DNA of 64,000 nt from Leptasterias polaris (taxonomy: Eukaryota; Echinodermata; Asteroidea; Forcipulatida; Asteriidae). Below the pieces are notes generated by a model. The model did not search any database and had not been told where the DNA came from. It saw only the letters and a program-made list of their open reading frames with translations. The DNA lies in NCBI GenBank assembly GCA_037783415.1, contig JAZGTN010000026.1:1075001-1139000 (forward strand), in the 5' to 3' direction. The position numbers and the translations under genes were made by a program. Positions 34,101-49,100 of the stretch are shown piece after piece; position 1 is the stretch's first letter; the number at the start of each line of letters is the position of its first letter.

Positions 34101-37100
34101 TATTTTAGTGATTAAAAATTTTGCATAATTAGAGAACAAAAATTGTAGTTAATGGTACAACTAAATTTCTCAAACCATATGCGACCAGCAAAAAACCTAA
34201 AGTAGTTATTTTCACTCACTGCAGCGGCTCCAGCGGCGTTTTCTGTTTTATCAGCAGAGTCTCCAGCTGTAGAGCTCCCTGCTTGGTTCAGCACCTCACC
34301 AGATGGTGTGACTTTAGATGTCTCTGTCATTGTGCCCAATCCTGTGAACAAAACCACAACCGGTACTATGAGACCTAGAGATCACAGTAAAATGCCATAG
34401 AAGAGCATACAACTGCATTCTGTGTTTACATTCACTGTTCTACAGTTACTCTTGCAGGGTTTAGTCAATGAGTCACTCAAACATCTGGCATTTATAGAGC
34501 CCCATCCCTCTAGTTACCTATTCCGAGGCACTTAGCGAAGTGAAGAGAAATTAGGAGACAACAAAATTTCATGCAGGAATGGCAAGTGCAATGAAGTAAA
34601 TGTAAGCAGATTTGAAGAGATGAGTCTTAAGCTGGCTTTTGAAGATCTGTAAGGAGTCAAGTGTATGGAGTTGATAGGGGAGATCATTCCATAGCTTTGA
34701 TGCACACGAAGCCAAACTTAGATAGCGGTTAGCAGAGCATGAAACTAGACCAAGACAGTGCTTGGAAAAAATGTTATAAATGTAATAACACAATAAATTT
34801 TGTTCTGCCATTATCAATTTTACTTCAGTAACAACATATTGTATTTCAGAATGGTATTTAAGTCTGGAGCAGTCTCAATAACTAGACAATCCATCTTGTT
34901 GGGGGATATTGTTCAAGCTATACCTTACTGTCCATAAGGGGAACAAATAGAGTAACTGATCCCCTTGAGGTGATCTCTCAACTGCCACTTCCCAGGTTGC
35001 TTCGTAAACTTGGATGTGATCCCTGGCTATACGGCAGTTACAGGATGAATGGCTTCTGACTGGCACCCCCAAACAAAGAAATTTACAAATAAGGGAGAAC
35101 GCCAACATAGGGCTAGTGAGCTTAGTTGGTAGAGCGCTGGCACATTAATTCGAGGGTCGCAGGTTCAATAGTAAATTTGTCTTTGTTCAACCCAAAATGA
35201 ATAGTTATACAGTAAGGAATGTTGGGTACCTGGTGTAGCAAGAAGCGAGGCTTTGAGAGTCCCTGGTTCTGCATCCACTGGAGGCAGTGCCCCCTCCATG
35301 GTGGTGGGCACAGCGTCGTCTGTGGGTGGTGCAGGGGTTGTCTTGCGCCCTCGCTTGGCCAGAGCTTTGGTGATGGAGGCCTGGTCGCAGGGTAAGTTGG
35401 CCAACTGATGGAACACATTGCGCTTACGGATGATGGTGTAAACAAGATTGGAGTTGCCTGATAACAAAAGGATGTAATGTTTTCCGTACACATATTAAAG
35501 GATAGAAATATCCTCTGCAACTGTTTCACAAAGTCAATGTCAAATTCTTCTGTAATTGTTTCACCTCAAAACCAATGGAAAAATAAGGACGTTTATTTAC
35601 CGGTAATACCCTTCATCACTGACTTAAGTAAGAGACAAATGTCTTAAAAATTCTCCAGAAAACAAAGTTCTATCTAGTTCATTCAATATGTTTGCAAATC
35701 CCAAATGGTTCTTTCTAGTGGTTTTCTTACCATCAAACTGATACTGGATGATGTTGTTAAAGACCTCCAGAAGGAAGAAGACCAGGTGATGATTTGCCGG
35801 ATTGGAGAAGAGAAACCAAGGCGTTGAGAAGGCTTCCAAAAGATGAAGAAGCTTGTTGGCTGAAACCATCGACAGACTCTTCAGGTAAGGAGAGACTTTG
35901 TAGAAAAAAAAGAAACAATGATTTTTTGTTGAAAAACAAAACATTATATATTAACCCTCTTACTCTGGTAACATTGACCGACTATTTGAAATCATTCAAC
36001 TGCACGGGTTAATAGTAATAATAATGTTTAACCCCAAATCACAACACACAGTAACAAACTTAACAACCAGATTGGCTTACCATTGACAACTATAGTGAGT
36101 AGGCAGTCATACAGGGGGGCGAGTCTCTGGTGACCAGAGGTGATGATTTTATGGAATACCTGAAAATTAAAACAAATAATAATCATGAAACATAGGTAGG
36201 CTGAGAATGTGAATTAAAATAATCGGAAATCAGATTAAAGTAGGCAGAATACCATGCTTGGTTACAAAACTGGTTCTAATACACAGCAAAATCAACTCTT
36301 AAGAGATTTTCACTTTGTTTTTACCCTTACACCGATGAGTGTTAAAGGTATTATACAGGATTGGCAGAGCTGACAAAATAATCACAGACAGTGTTCATGT
36401 TTTGTGTAATCAACCACATACATGAAATAACAAACCTGTGAAAGTTTGAGCTCAATTGGTCATCGAGGTCACGAGAAAATAGTGAAAAGAGACCGTATGT
36501 GTTTTCTGTTTTTCAAACATCGAGTTTATTATCGCGCGCGATAAAAACTATTGTTTTACTCATTTCTCAGAAACGATAGCATTTTAGGCAGAAATATTTT
36601 AAGGAACCCTTTCTACCATTACTTACTTTAAATCATGTAAGTTATGTGTGAATCTGTGAACATTTGTGTTTTTCGATCTTACCAATAGTGTACAGGGCCT
36701 TTAAGCACTGTATACTCAGTACTTTCCCGAGTTCTTGAGAGATTCATGTATTTGAATGTAACTACAAACCTCCCCAGATTGTGAATTGTAACACCACAGG
36801 CCCTTTCCAAAATCAAAACAATCTCTTGTCTTGACAGTCCACAAATCTGAAGCAAATCCCAGCAAAAATCCCTTTTGCAAAGTTTGGGGGATCAGGTTGG
36901 CTCAGTGGCATGTGGCGCTGACTTTCACCTCAGTGGACCTCGGTTCGAATCCTACCTCAGACCAGAGCCTCATGTGGATTGGGTTTTCAGTTCCTAGTTT
37001 TCCATATAAATTTAGGGTTTTCCTCTAAAACTTAACAATTTGTTATATTTTATTATTGTTGTATACTTCAGGTAATGAAACCAAGGATGCCTCGTAGGTG

Positions 37101-40100
37101 AACTTATCAATCACTGTAGCTCACAAGCCTGAGGAAACCTGTAAACAGCGGTGCTTGGTATGTGAACTAGAAACACCGGTGTTGATCCCTACTCTTCCAT
37201 GATAAGCGTTCAGAGTTCTTTCATGTGCACTACCAATCCTACTACACAGGACCTACAGCTTAAAGTCCCATCCAAAGGACAAAGGAATTACAGTAAAATA
37301 TCTTGCTCAAGGACACAAGTGAAACGACCGGGACTCGAACCCACACTCTGCTGATCAGAAACACCAGAGCTTGAGCCTGGTGCCCTGAACTACTCAGTCA
37401 TTACCTTCTCTACATTGGTATCCTCAGGCCTTCAGTTTACACAGGTCTTCAGTCGCTTTTGAGGAGAGCTTAGTTTCATTACCAAAGAGATTTAAACTAA
37501 ATAAATCAATGAAATAACAGATACTTACTATAATGAGAAAGTCAGCATGGGTACCAGTGAACACAGGGATGTCCATGGGCACTCTTACGCTGTATGGTTT
37601 GTTGAGTCGTACACCAAAGTTTCTCTCACCGCTCAGAAGTAGAAGAATAAAGACTCCTATGTGCATTAAACCAACTCGGGCTGAAGAGGCAATGATATCA
37701 AGAACAAGTCTACCATGGTTTTTTCCAAAGAAAAGAGCAGTTTGAATGTTAATTTCATCCACTTTTAGCTTACTCACTTTGTATCAACTGTGATCACATG
37801 ATCACTGTTTCAAAGATACAAGTTTTCCGACAATGCCATAATACGAGCATTGTTGATACAAGCTTATAATGCATTAGTCTCACCTAACTATGTAGCAATA
37901 ATTTCCGACAATGCCATAACCACAAACATAGTTGGCACATGCTTATCATGCATTCAACTCTACTTACATAGTAGCAGTGTTTCCTGCGCCTTTTAAATTG
38001 ACAGTTGAATCCTGTTTTGGTGATTGTTCTGTGCCTTATAACACTGAGCGCCCTATACTCGGGGAAATACAGTAATGCACAACGAATACATGGATTTATA
38101 GCCTAATCATTAAACATGTCAGAGGAAAACTTACACTGGTCTGCTCTGGCATCATTCAGATGATACAGAATCGGTACCAGAACCTCCAGGACATCACTGC
38201 TCTTTAAGACGTAGAAGAGAAACTTCTTGTTGTGGTCGCACATCTTCCAGAAGAGAACAAAGAGCTCCTGGTGGAAGGCTATCTTCTTGGTGGATCCGGG
38301 CAGGTAGGTCTATAAATAGAAAGAGACGTTAAAGGAGAATATATGATTTGAATTCATCCTTCGCTTAAATTCCATTTATTTATTTTATGCGATTCAAGGG
38401 ATTCAAGTGAATGAAGGAATTCATGTCATTCAAGGGATTCCTGTGATTCAAATGATTTGAAAAAGAACGGAAATTACGACGCCATATTCCAAACCAGTGC
38501 ATAACAAGTGCATGCGATCATTATACAATAGTTTGATGTCTATTGAGCATTGTATGTGATGGTCTTTTCTAAATGGTTTACCTGAATCAGTGGATTGTTG
38601 AGTAGCCTCGTCAGTCCCTTCAAAATGAAATGGAAATCTTCTTCTCGATGAACACGAGAAAGATAATTCACAAACAGATTCTCTACAGCTCCTCCCTAGA
38701 AATAAAAACAAACAACTCTTGTGTACAAATGTGTTTTGCAAACATTTTTAATTACAAAGATACATATGTAACTAGTTTTGTTTGTGTTGTTATTAGTTTA
38801 CCAATTGTTCTGAACCGCTGATGACCAAATGTTTTGACTGCTCATGCGTGAAGCACATTTTTCTTACTGGTTTTAGGGAAAAGGATTCTAAGATATTTCA
38901 ATCTGAGAAACGTTTAATGCATGAAAAGTTTCTCAGATTGTGTATTCCATTTACGGACTATTCTTCCTAGGTGGACATAACCGCTCCAGATTTTCAGCGA
39001 TACCTCAACAAAATTACCACCTTTTTAATTAAAATTTTCAAAGGTAAGTTTCATTGTATATATAATAATATGGATTTATATCGCGCTTTATCACACCCAA
39101 GGGTGTCTCAAAGCGCTTCTTAACATTATTACCCCTGGTCACTGGGCCATTTATTTCATTCCTTAAACCATCTCAGCTCCCTGGGGAGTATACAGCCTGT
39201 GCTGCAATATATGCGCTACTAAGCTAATCAATCACAAGAACCATCTCTGCCCTCACAGGTACCCATTTTACCCCTGGGTGGAGAGAAGCAATTATAGTTA
39301 AGTGTCTTGCTCAGGGACACAAGTGTCACGACCGGGACTCGAACCCACACTCTGCTGAACAGAAACACCAGAGCTTGAGTTCGGTGCTCTTAACCGCTCG
39401 GCCACGACACGCCACATATCTACATTTATATAGGATTAAAACAATGGAACAGATCCAAAAACCAACTGGTATACTTTGCCTTTAAGCCCGGGTGTTACCG
39501 AAAGGGTTAACGGACACAAGTGGCTTCATGACATTATGCTTTTGTGATGTGATGGATACTTTCATTCCTCATCTTAATACCATCTAGTTTTTATGTTTTT
39601 TTTTAAATTAACATTTATTTCATCGTTGTTTGATTCCTTACCTCATTCCCTTCATCTGCATTATCTATGGTTGGAGGCACCTGACTATGAATTGTATCAT
39701 GGTCAAGGGTCACAACGAGAATCTGAGAGGCTACCTCAACGACCGGCTCTCGGTGGTCGGCAAACAGGAGGTGATTGTATGGGACACCATAACCCACTGG
39801 GTCATAGGCGCACACCACGTTCAGAAGCGAGGTGAAAAGGGGTAAGGCATGCCTGTAGGATAAAGAAGATCGAACATTATCTTGACTGTTGTCTCTCTTT
39901 TATTTATTAAAATTCATCACAGAAGTGAACAAGGACAGGCATGTTTGTAAGATGGAAAGTCTGACACCACAATGCATATGGGAGGTCGGGTTAGAGTAGG
40001 TGGTAGCTTTCCTTGCCTTCCACCTCCGGGACCCCTCTTCGAATCCCGCTGGGGGCATCATGTGGTTTGGGTTTTCAGTCCCTACCTCATTGCATGTGTT

Positions 40101-43100
40101 TTCCCTGGAATAATTATTTGGGGTTTTCCTCCCACATCTAAAACTTCCTTCCTTGCCTCAGTGCCTCTTCCAAGTGTTCTAGATTTCCACAGGGCTACCA
40201 AGTTCATTTTCTCCCTTAACGTAGCCATGGCTTCAGTGCCTCTGCTTAAATTGTAAAAATATATCATTAAGGTGTACACAAAAATACTTTCTTAATGCAG
40301 TTGGCAAAAACTGAAAGGGAAGACGAATGTTACAGCTTACCTGTTTTCGGATGAGCAAAAGTAACTGATCCACTGGTTGGGTTGTGAATGGGCATCACCT
40401 GTGAGAAACAAGTTCAAAACAACATTTTGAAATAAAATATAAATCACATTTTATAGAAATCAACCTGCCCTCTTCTCATAGGGCAAGTCAGTTGTGTAAA
40501 GAGGTCTGCTCCAGAATAGACCTTACATGTAGACCAGCAGATGACCTTGTTTGATTAGGGCGCCATCAAACAAGGTCAAAAGAAGGTTGCTAATTTGCCT
40601 ATCCAGTGAGCTGTGCGTGCATAGCTGTGCATTTCCATTTCTTCATTATCGTTTTACCTCTAAGATGACAGTGCTATGGCGTCTGGACATAAGGTCTATG
40701 TGGAGGTTTGTGGGCTGAATTTTCTATATCTGTAGAACTCATAAGTGTACTGAGTCTAACTACATTGTGATATTATGATTATGGCATCAGGGATAAAGAT
40801 TATATTGTACAATGGTTAAATTTAAAAACTTGTTTTGTTTGTTTGTTTGTTGTTTTTTGGCATATCGGCTGTAATTCGCGCTGGGAAGTCGGGTGATCCA
40901 GTGGGAGCCAAAACATGGAAAACCAAGCAGAGGGAGGCCAATCAAGAATATGGTGAAGACGATGAAAGGAAATACAGGGTTGGAGACTACGGATGAGCTA
41001 GCTGGCTGCATGAGTGATCGTGTGGTGTGTGTATCATCGTGCTCGTCTCAAGTAGTCACTTGGGTCGACGGAGTGAGTGAGTGGGTGACCCAACACGCTA
41101 GTTTGTGCATGGGGTTAATTCAGTTTAATGATAGCATTTCAGAGTTGAAAGGTACTTACTGACTGGAGGGAGGTACATAGTCTCTGAGAAGCAGGTCAGC
41201 AGTAGTTTGAGTAACTCAGTCCTATTTTGATCTAGGAGGGCCGACTGGGGTGGGGAGTTAGCAAAGCCTACCCCAGCCTCCCAGATGTATTCACAGCTGT
41301 CAATGGACTGAGGATCCTCATGGCTTTCCTAAATTAATAGGGGTAGGGGAGAAGATAAACAAAAACAATAATAAATAATATTAATAATAATACTTTACAT
41401 TTATACCACGATTAATATTACGTTTCTAAGCACTACAGTATTTATCCTGCAAGGTATGCGGAGCTATGTTTTGAAGTATGAGACTTATTCCTTTACATAT
41501 CACCATGTAATGGTTTACAAGGTGCTGTGGCTCAATGTGCAGCTGATCAAACCAGGAAGTGCACTGGGTTCTTTCATGTACATTACACAACACAGGGTAA
41601 CCTACGGCTTTACGTGCCATCCGAAGGACGCAGCAATAATGTTTAAGTGTCTTGCTTAAGGACACAAGTGCTAAGACCGGGACTCAAACCCACACTCTGC
41701 TGATCAGAAACACCAGAGCTTGACGGAGTCTGGTGTTCTTACCACTCGGCCACGACAAGCCACTATTTCTATGAAAGGCCTTTGTGTTAAACATGATAGT
41801 AGGATCTTACTGGGCCTGGTTTCTTGGTGTTTGGAGCCACAGTGAAGTCTGGACAGAATAAGAGATCAGCAACAGCATTAAGAAGTGACTGAGCCAAGGG
41901 TAAAGATTCCTCATCACTCTGTAGGAAGATAATCAGAAATAAAGTTATTACAACATGGCTGACAATAACAAAAATACAACTCTTACTTTCATTAGGCCTC
42001 ACTCACCATGGCCAAATTAATTTATCCTAAGGGATTTCAAGATGTCTCAAGATATAGGGGGCATCAATACTTTTTTATGACCGAAAACCAGTTGGAAAAT
42101 GCCTGAGTGAAGACAAATGCTATTTTTGATAAGAATATAAACGGAGCTTATATTGGGGCAGAGAATATTTGAAGGAATTATGCCTTTGATGATCTGCATG
42201 TGGCGTGTCGTGGCCGAGCGGTCTAGGTGACCGGACCTAAGCTCTGGTGTTTTCAGCAGCAGAGTGTGGGTTCGATACCCGGTCATGACACTTGTGCCCT
42301 TGAGCAAGGCACTTAACCATAATTGCTTCGAAAAAGTTGGGAAGGTAGTGCATTCTGCTCTACCAGACAGGCTCCTAGTGGATGATACCCATGCCTACAT
42401 CCTTAAGGACTGTGAAGGGGGTAATCCTGTTTCAGCCCCAGGAGTAGGAGGCAACGTGCCCCTGGTGTCAATTGATTTGGGTTGATAGCCCAAATCAGTT
42501 ATGTGTAGCCCTCACCTTGAGTGGCCGTCCGTGGCCTTGTGAGTTAGGCGATATCTCATTTAACAAAATTAAAAATATGGCACACAGTCAGAGAATGTCA
42601 TGGGAAAGATGTTTGGCTGTTGACCCACTGCACGCCATTTTGGGAGTCAAAATGTACACAAAGGAATTGACTCCCAAAATGGTGGAAATGGTTGATGCGC
42701 ATTTTGCAGAGGTGAATTACACGTCTGTAAGGGGCTGATACGACCATCGCAGATTTGTCTTTTGAAAATAAGCAATTTTCACAAATTTTAACATGGCTGC
42801 CACTACCTGTTTTTCTACCAATTTGTTTTTAACAAATACCTTTCTCATTACATACTCTCGACTGTGTGCCAAATTCCATGCTTTTATCATCAATGGCAAA
42901 AATCCCATCGACTACCTGCGATACTAAATAGGTGAATATGCAGACTAAAGAATAGCTTGTAACATTTTTGATTACTTGAAATTGAGTAGTGTTAATAATT
43001 TGAGTTGAATCTATGTAAGGATGATGAATTCCTCAAATAAATGGCCAGATTAAAAGTTTTAGTCATGTTAGTTGTGGAGTGTGCATGGGTACTTAACAAA

Positions 43101-46100
43101 GTTGGAACAACAATGGAATTTCATCTACCACAACACTGTAGTCAATGCACATTTATAAATACCGAGGACAGTTTATCCATTCTGATTGGTCAAGAGTTTA
43201 TCCATTCTGATTGGTCAAGAGGAGATCATGTTACCATGTTCAAACACGTGATGTAAACACAATGAGAAATGCTAATTTACACATAGTGCAATCAACACAT
43301 AACGGTACTTAATGTAAAATCTATCAGTATGCGCAAGTACGCACAACCGTTGAGCATCGCCTGCAATTTCATGCTTTACGAAACAGAGCCTGCTGATATG
43401 ACTGGAATTGCAAATTTAAAGAAAAAGTTTTACCTATTTTCCACCGTTATAAAACTTTTTAACGGAAAGAGCATTTAAGAGAATAAGAGGTCTTAAACAG
43501 CCATTTAAAACCAGCAGGGTCTTGGCCAGGCGATTAAGGACCACGCCTTCGGCGCAGTCCTCAATCGTCCGGTCACGACCCTGCTGGTTTTAAATGGCCG
43601 TTTAAGACCTCTTTGCCACTCTTGGATACATTTTGCCTGGTGGATACATTTTAAAATTTGAATCATTCGTTTCAGGAACTGCACATTACAGCATTATGGT
43701 AAGATTCTGTAGGTTATAAATGACTATATATCTAAAAATGCCCAAAATATATATATATTTGATTCTGATCATTTTCATCTACTTAAAAACACAATTACAC
43801 TCTGTATTAAAACATGCTATTATGTTAATGTCTTCAAATCTACCTACATGTACATGTACAAATCTATCAATGGGGAGAAAAAAGGTCAAACATGCAGGTA
43901 AAACTTACAATGAATAAAAAAGCAACCAATGGTGGATGTCCAAAGTAAATGGTGTTTAGACACACTGGAAATGATTTCAGAAACTGTTTATTTTTACTCA
44001 AATCTCTAGGCCTGTAACATTCTAGTATGGTTTGTGGTAACACCATTAAATGAAAATATTTCTTATGGGTTGTGGTGGTCCTGAAAAGAACTGGTTGTGT
44101 AACTGCTTAAAGTTTCGACCAGTTTCTTCCCAAGAGTAAAAAAAAAGACAATTTGCTACACCACTTGTTCTTTTCAGAACCACCACAGAGATTTGCATGT
44201 ACTTGAAGGTACCACAAACCTCACCATGCAAAGTTTCAAATCCCTGCAGTAAACCAATTTTTCAAAAAAGCAGGTTTCTTCAAACACGATTAAAAAAGAA
44301 ATAAAGTCAATTTAATTGTGGATATATATCTATAAAATCAAATAGCTATCATTATGCAATAAACCACAAAACAAAAACTATTGGAGTTCACTTCAACACA
44401 CATTCTATATGCTACATCCCTGTGGAGATCTTTTGTTCTTTCTTTTGTCCCTATACTTAAGATTCTCACATAGACTTTGCACATGTTCCTTGTGGGGCAT
44501 CCCAGTCTTTAGAATTCCCATATGGACACCTTTTGTTTTCCTTTTTTGATTTGTCCTCAGTCTCCATAAGGTAGCGAATATTAAAACAGGCATTGGTTAG
44601 AATAAATCACACACACAAAAATGGCAGTCAACAAAATCAAGCATGCAACCTGGTAACCATGAAGACAGGGTAGCTCCTCGGGACGCTTGTTAAAATAAAA
44701 GAAACAAAATGAATGAAAAGCTGGGTATTTCATGCAGATGTAGGATCCATTGAATGATAAAGCTGTAATTGGTATGAGTGTTTAGATGTTAGTGAAAGGT
44801 ATGATACACATATGTACATGGTTTGGTAGACTTGATTCATATGTTCTAGTTTTCAAAAAACTATTCTTCTTCTTCTTACTACTATATATTTCTGGTAATG
44901 AAAGCAAGGATGCCTCATAAGTAAACTTAATCACTGTAGCTTGCAAGCCCGAGGAAACCTGTAAACAAGGATGCTTGCTATCTGAACCAGAAACACCGGG
45001 CTTGACCTGTGTTCTTGGTTCTTTTACCTGCACATATCAATCCTTATAAAAAAGAAGCAATCATATTAAAAATGATCAATCATTTTGTTTTATCGTTACC
45101 AAACAGACATAAATGTATCATACCTTTATTCAAACTAGTGATCAGTGACACGCATGGATGTACAAGTACACCTTCAAGTACACTTTCATTGTGCGAATTG
45201 CTCTTACATTATTAACTTTGAAAGATTATTTGCACTAAATCTAAAGCCCCTTTTTACACTAGGCAAATTTCTCAGAAAATTCCTGGGAAATCTTGGCTGA
45301 CCTTTTCACACTTGAATTACTAACCCTGCCAAACTCCTGAGAATTTTTCATTTTCAATATCATTTTCTTAAATATAGCTAACCCTGTTAGGGAGTAGGGT
45401 TAAGCGAGTTAACCCACAGTTAGCGTATTGAGTGCTAATTTTTTTCAAGGAAAATTGCAGCAAGTGTGAAACAAACATAGGGTTGAGGTGGGGTTAAAAT
45501 TCCTGATGAATATCTTGGGGTTTTCTTCTTGGGATTTAGCTTGGTAGTGTGAAAAGAGCCTAAGTGGCCTCCCTGAAGCACATGGATATAGTTTGCACTG
45601 TACAATGTTAGTACAGTGATTTTCTTAATGTTACGAAGATCAGTTGCATAACTATTAGTTTGTTATTTTGTTTGTTCGGGTTTTTAAAGGTATTATACAG
45701 GATTGGCAGAGCTGACAAAATAATCACAGACAGTGTTCATGTTTTGTGTAATCAACCACATACATGAAATAACAAACCTGTGAAAATTTGAGCTCAATTG
45801 GTCATCGAGGTCACGAGAAAATAGTGAAAAGAGACCTTATGTGTTTTCTGTTTTTCAAACATCGAGTATATTATCGCGCGCGATAAAAACTATTGTTTTA
45901 CTCATTTCTCAGAAACGATAGCATTTTAGGCAGAAATATTTTAAGGAACCCTTTCTACCATTACTTACTTTAAATCATGTAAATTATGGGTGAATCTGCG
46001 AACATTTGTGTTTTTCGATCTTACCAATAGTGTACAGGGCCTTTAATTTACTTTTTTATTCATTGAGATGATTTTTTTTTTTAAGGTGAGTTTTTTTAAT

Positions 46101-49100
46101 TGAGTTTGAGTTTTATTATTTATTAAGTTTTTTCAAGATAAAACTATTAACTCATGAAAATATTAATTAAAGAGCTGACCTTACAATTACATGTCTCTGA
46201 GACCATTTTGACAAATTTAGTTCATGTGTACCTTACATGAGATGCTAAGTGAGTCTGGTGAATACAAGTCAGTCGGCAACAGCCAAATTTTCTAACTCGC
46301 CAACATTGAGTGTTCCTTTTCGTGTAAACTGAGGGCAAGGATTGTTACCTAACCAAATTTTCAGACACACCCTGAGTAAATCTGCATTCCTAAATCCACA
46401 AGCCAGGAGGATTTCCTTCTTATGCAATCAAGAAGGGTCCACAATTTTCTATGGCTAACATATACAGGATTGATAGAGCAGACAAAATAGTCGCAAACAG
46501 TGTTTGTCTTGTGTAATCAAACATATAACTTAACAAACCAGTGAAAATTTGGGCTTAATCCGTTTTGTGAGTCAGGCGTAAAAAGTGAAAAACCATGCAC
46601 AATTTTCATCATGTAACACTGTTTCAAGACATTGAAATCAGCTCCTGCGGCTTATTTAGGCTTTCAGATGCAGTTTTCTTGAATATGACTTCATTTCAGA
46701 GGGAAATATTTCACAGAAAAAAATGGTTCTAGTATGAACTTCATAATCAGTAAGCTTTCAGACTAAAATGCTGGGTTTCCTGAAGAGCCCCAAGCGCATA
46801 GGAATCAAAACAGCACTGTGACGTCACAGGGACATCAAGGACTTGATCCAAACAAGAAAATGGAAAATGTGTAGCAACAAAGATATAAACAAACTCTATC
46901 CAGTCCGTGTTGTAACGTATTTTACGTCACAATACAAACTGGTTTTACGCTGGTTTTCTGTTGCACTCATACTTCAGTGTTGATTTCACGTTTCATTTTT
47001 ACGGGTCTTTGCATGGAAGCATGCGGGGTACCGCCAACCGTAAACGACAGGAAAAACACTAGTGGAGGGGGGGGGGGGGGACTAGTTTTTCCAAGTTTCA
47101 ATAAATTTACAGTGAGGAAAACTTCACACTTAAGACCAAATAACAGCTAAGCATAAAATAAACAAGGATAAGTAGTCAAATTAGTTTGAGTGATTTTGTT
47201 CAAGTTGATCTTTAAAGATGTGTTAAGGTCTCTCCAGCACTTGGAAGTCATTGTCCCTGTGTAATACCGTACTATAACTGCAATGTGTGGAGCTGTTTAC
47301 TGCCAAATAATTGAATAAAAGTGAATGCCCCTCAGATATGGACTGTAGATGAACTGATGTCTACATGTACATAGCCTACATATGTACTGATAATGTGAAT
47401 GTGTTAACATATGGAACTAGTTAACCGTGAGTAAATTGTATTTCTATGTGTGTGATAATATTGCACTCAGTAAACAAATCAAGTGAGCTACTGTGTGGGT
47501 AGGAAATATTTATGACAATAAACACAATTATTAAAGACAGGGTACTTTTGGTAATTACTCCATAAAAACTTACTTGGTAAAGACCACTAGAGAGCTGTTT
47601 GAGATTACAAAACATTGTTAGAAACGACCCCCTTTGAAGTAATGTAATTTTAGAGAAAGAAATAATTTTTCACCCCAAAATTTGAGTCTGAGAAAAGCTT
47701 CAGGCATGAAGCCTTTCTCAGGAATCTGAAAGCACACAAACATTTTCTGTGCATGGATGTTTTTTCAACATTATTTTTCTTGCAATTTTGATGACAAATT
47801 GAGCCAAATTTTCACAGGTTTGTAATTTTATGCATATGTTGTGTTACACTTAGTGAGGATACTGGCCTTTGACAATTACCGAAAGTATACCCTGTTTTAA
47901 CAAAGCAAATTTAGTTATATCAGACATGATGTGTACAAATTATTTATAAACAACCTCAGGGATTTGGAGGTTAACACTTCAGAGTGAGTTTAGACTAGAG
48001 TGGCTGAGCCATGTAGATTATGCACCAATATTTAAATGAGTATTCAAACACAAAATGAGAATAATACAAATGCACAGCGCATGCACTGAAGATTTCACAA
48101 ACAGAACAGGATTCTAATTCGTTTGATTCAAATTGAAATTATAACATTTGGATCTCATTGTCACACCCTTGTGAAACCACGAGTGTTGAAGATGATTTAC
48201 TGTAATGTCAGTACTTTCAGTCAGACAGGGGAATTATTATCAATTTTAGGCTGTGTCCGAATCGGCGGCTACGGCTTGATTTTCACATCATCATGCGTTG
48301 AAGTATAGGATATCCTTAGCAACACCCTTAGCAACAGCTGTAGCCGCCAATTCGGATACAGCCACAAACTTGTTTACAATAGACCTTCATCATTGCTGCC
48401 ACTATTATCTAGTCTTGCTCCCTGTGAGAATTAGCAGTATACTGAATACTGATTCTTATTCGACTGGAAAGATGGCAGACTATTTTGCCTTTCCAGCTTC
48501 GGTTTTATTTACATTGGTTTGAGCGGTAGGCAAAACAAAATGGTGGCACCAATCCTGTCTGTATGAAACTTGACATCTTAACCAAATGTGAATGATACAC
48601 TTGGTTATGGTTAAACTGACGTGGTTATGGTTAAAATGTACGTTAAGTTCAGCATTTGACAAAATACAAGTTAACTGCAAAGATGCAATTTGACGCATTG
48701 TATGGTGGAGTATCAACTGGATTTACACAACATGAAAATGGCTTTGCCCTCTCAAAGATGAAATTCCAGGCGTGAATGTTTTACCTAGCAACCAGTATTA
48801 CATGTAACTGATTGTACATGTAATCCCAAACTTATCATGCGACAGACTTTCTGATCGATATTTTTTTTTCAAAGTGGAATTGAACAAGAGATACAATGCA
48901 GTACAAAATCAGTTCTGAAAGCTGTGTGCATTGCGTATGGTATTGAAACACCAATGCTAAAACCTTGAGGTTTTAAAGGGAAGGTAACAATTGGTAGCGC
49001 CGGTTGAAAGAACAAAAACTTAAATAAGTGTGAGAATAAGAGATTTTGCTCCGATAGTGATTTGTCTTTCTTTATTTGTAGTTTTCTAGTAACTTTTATA

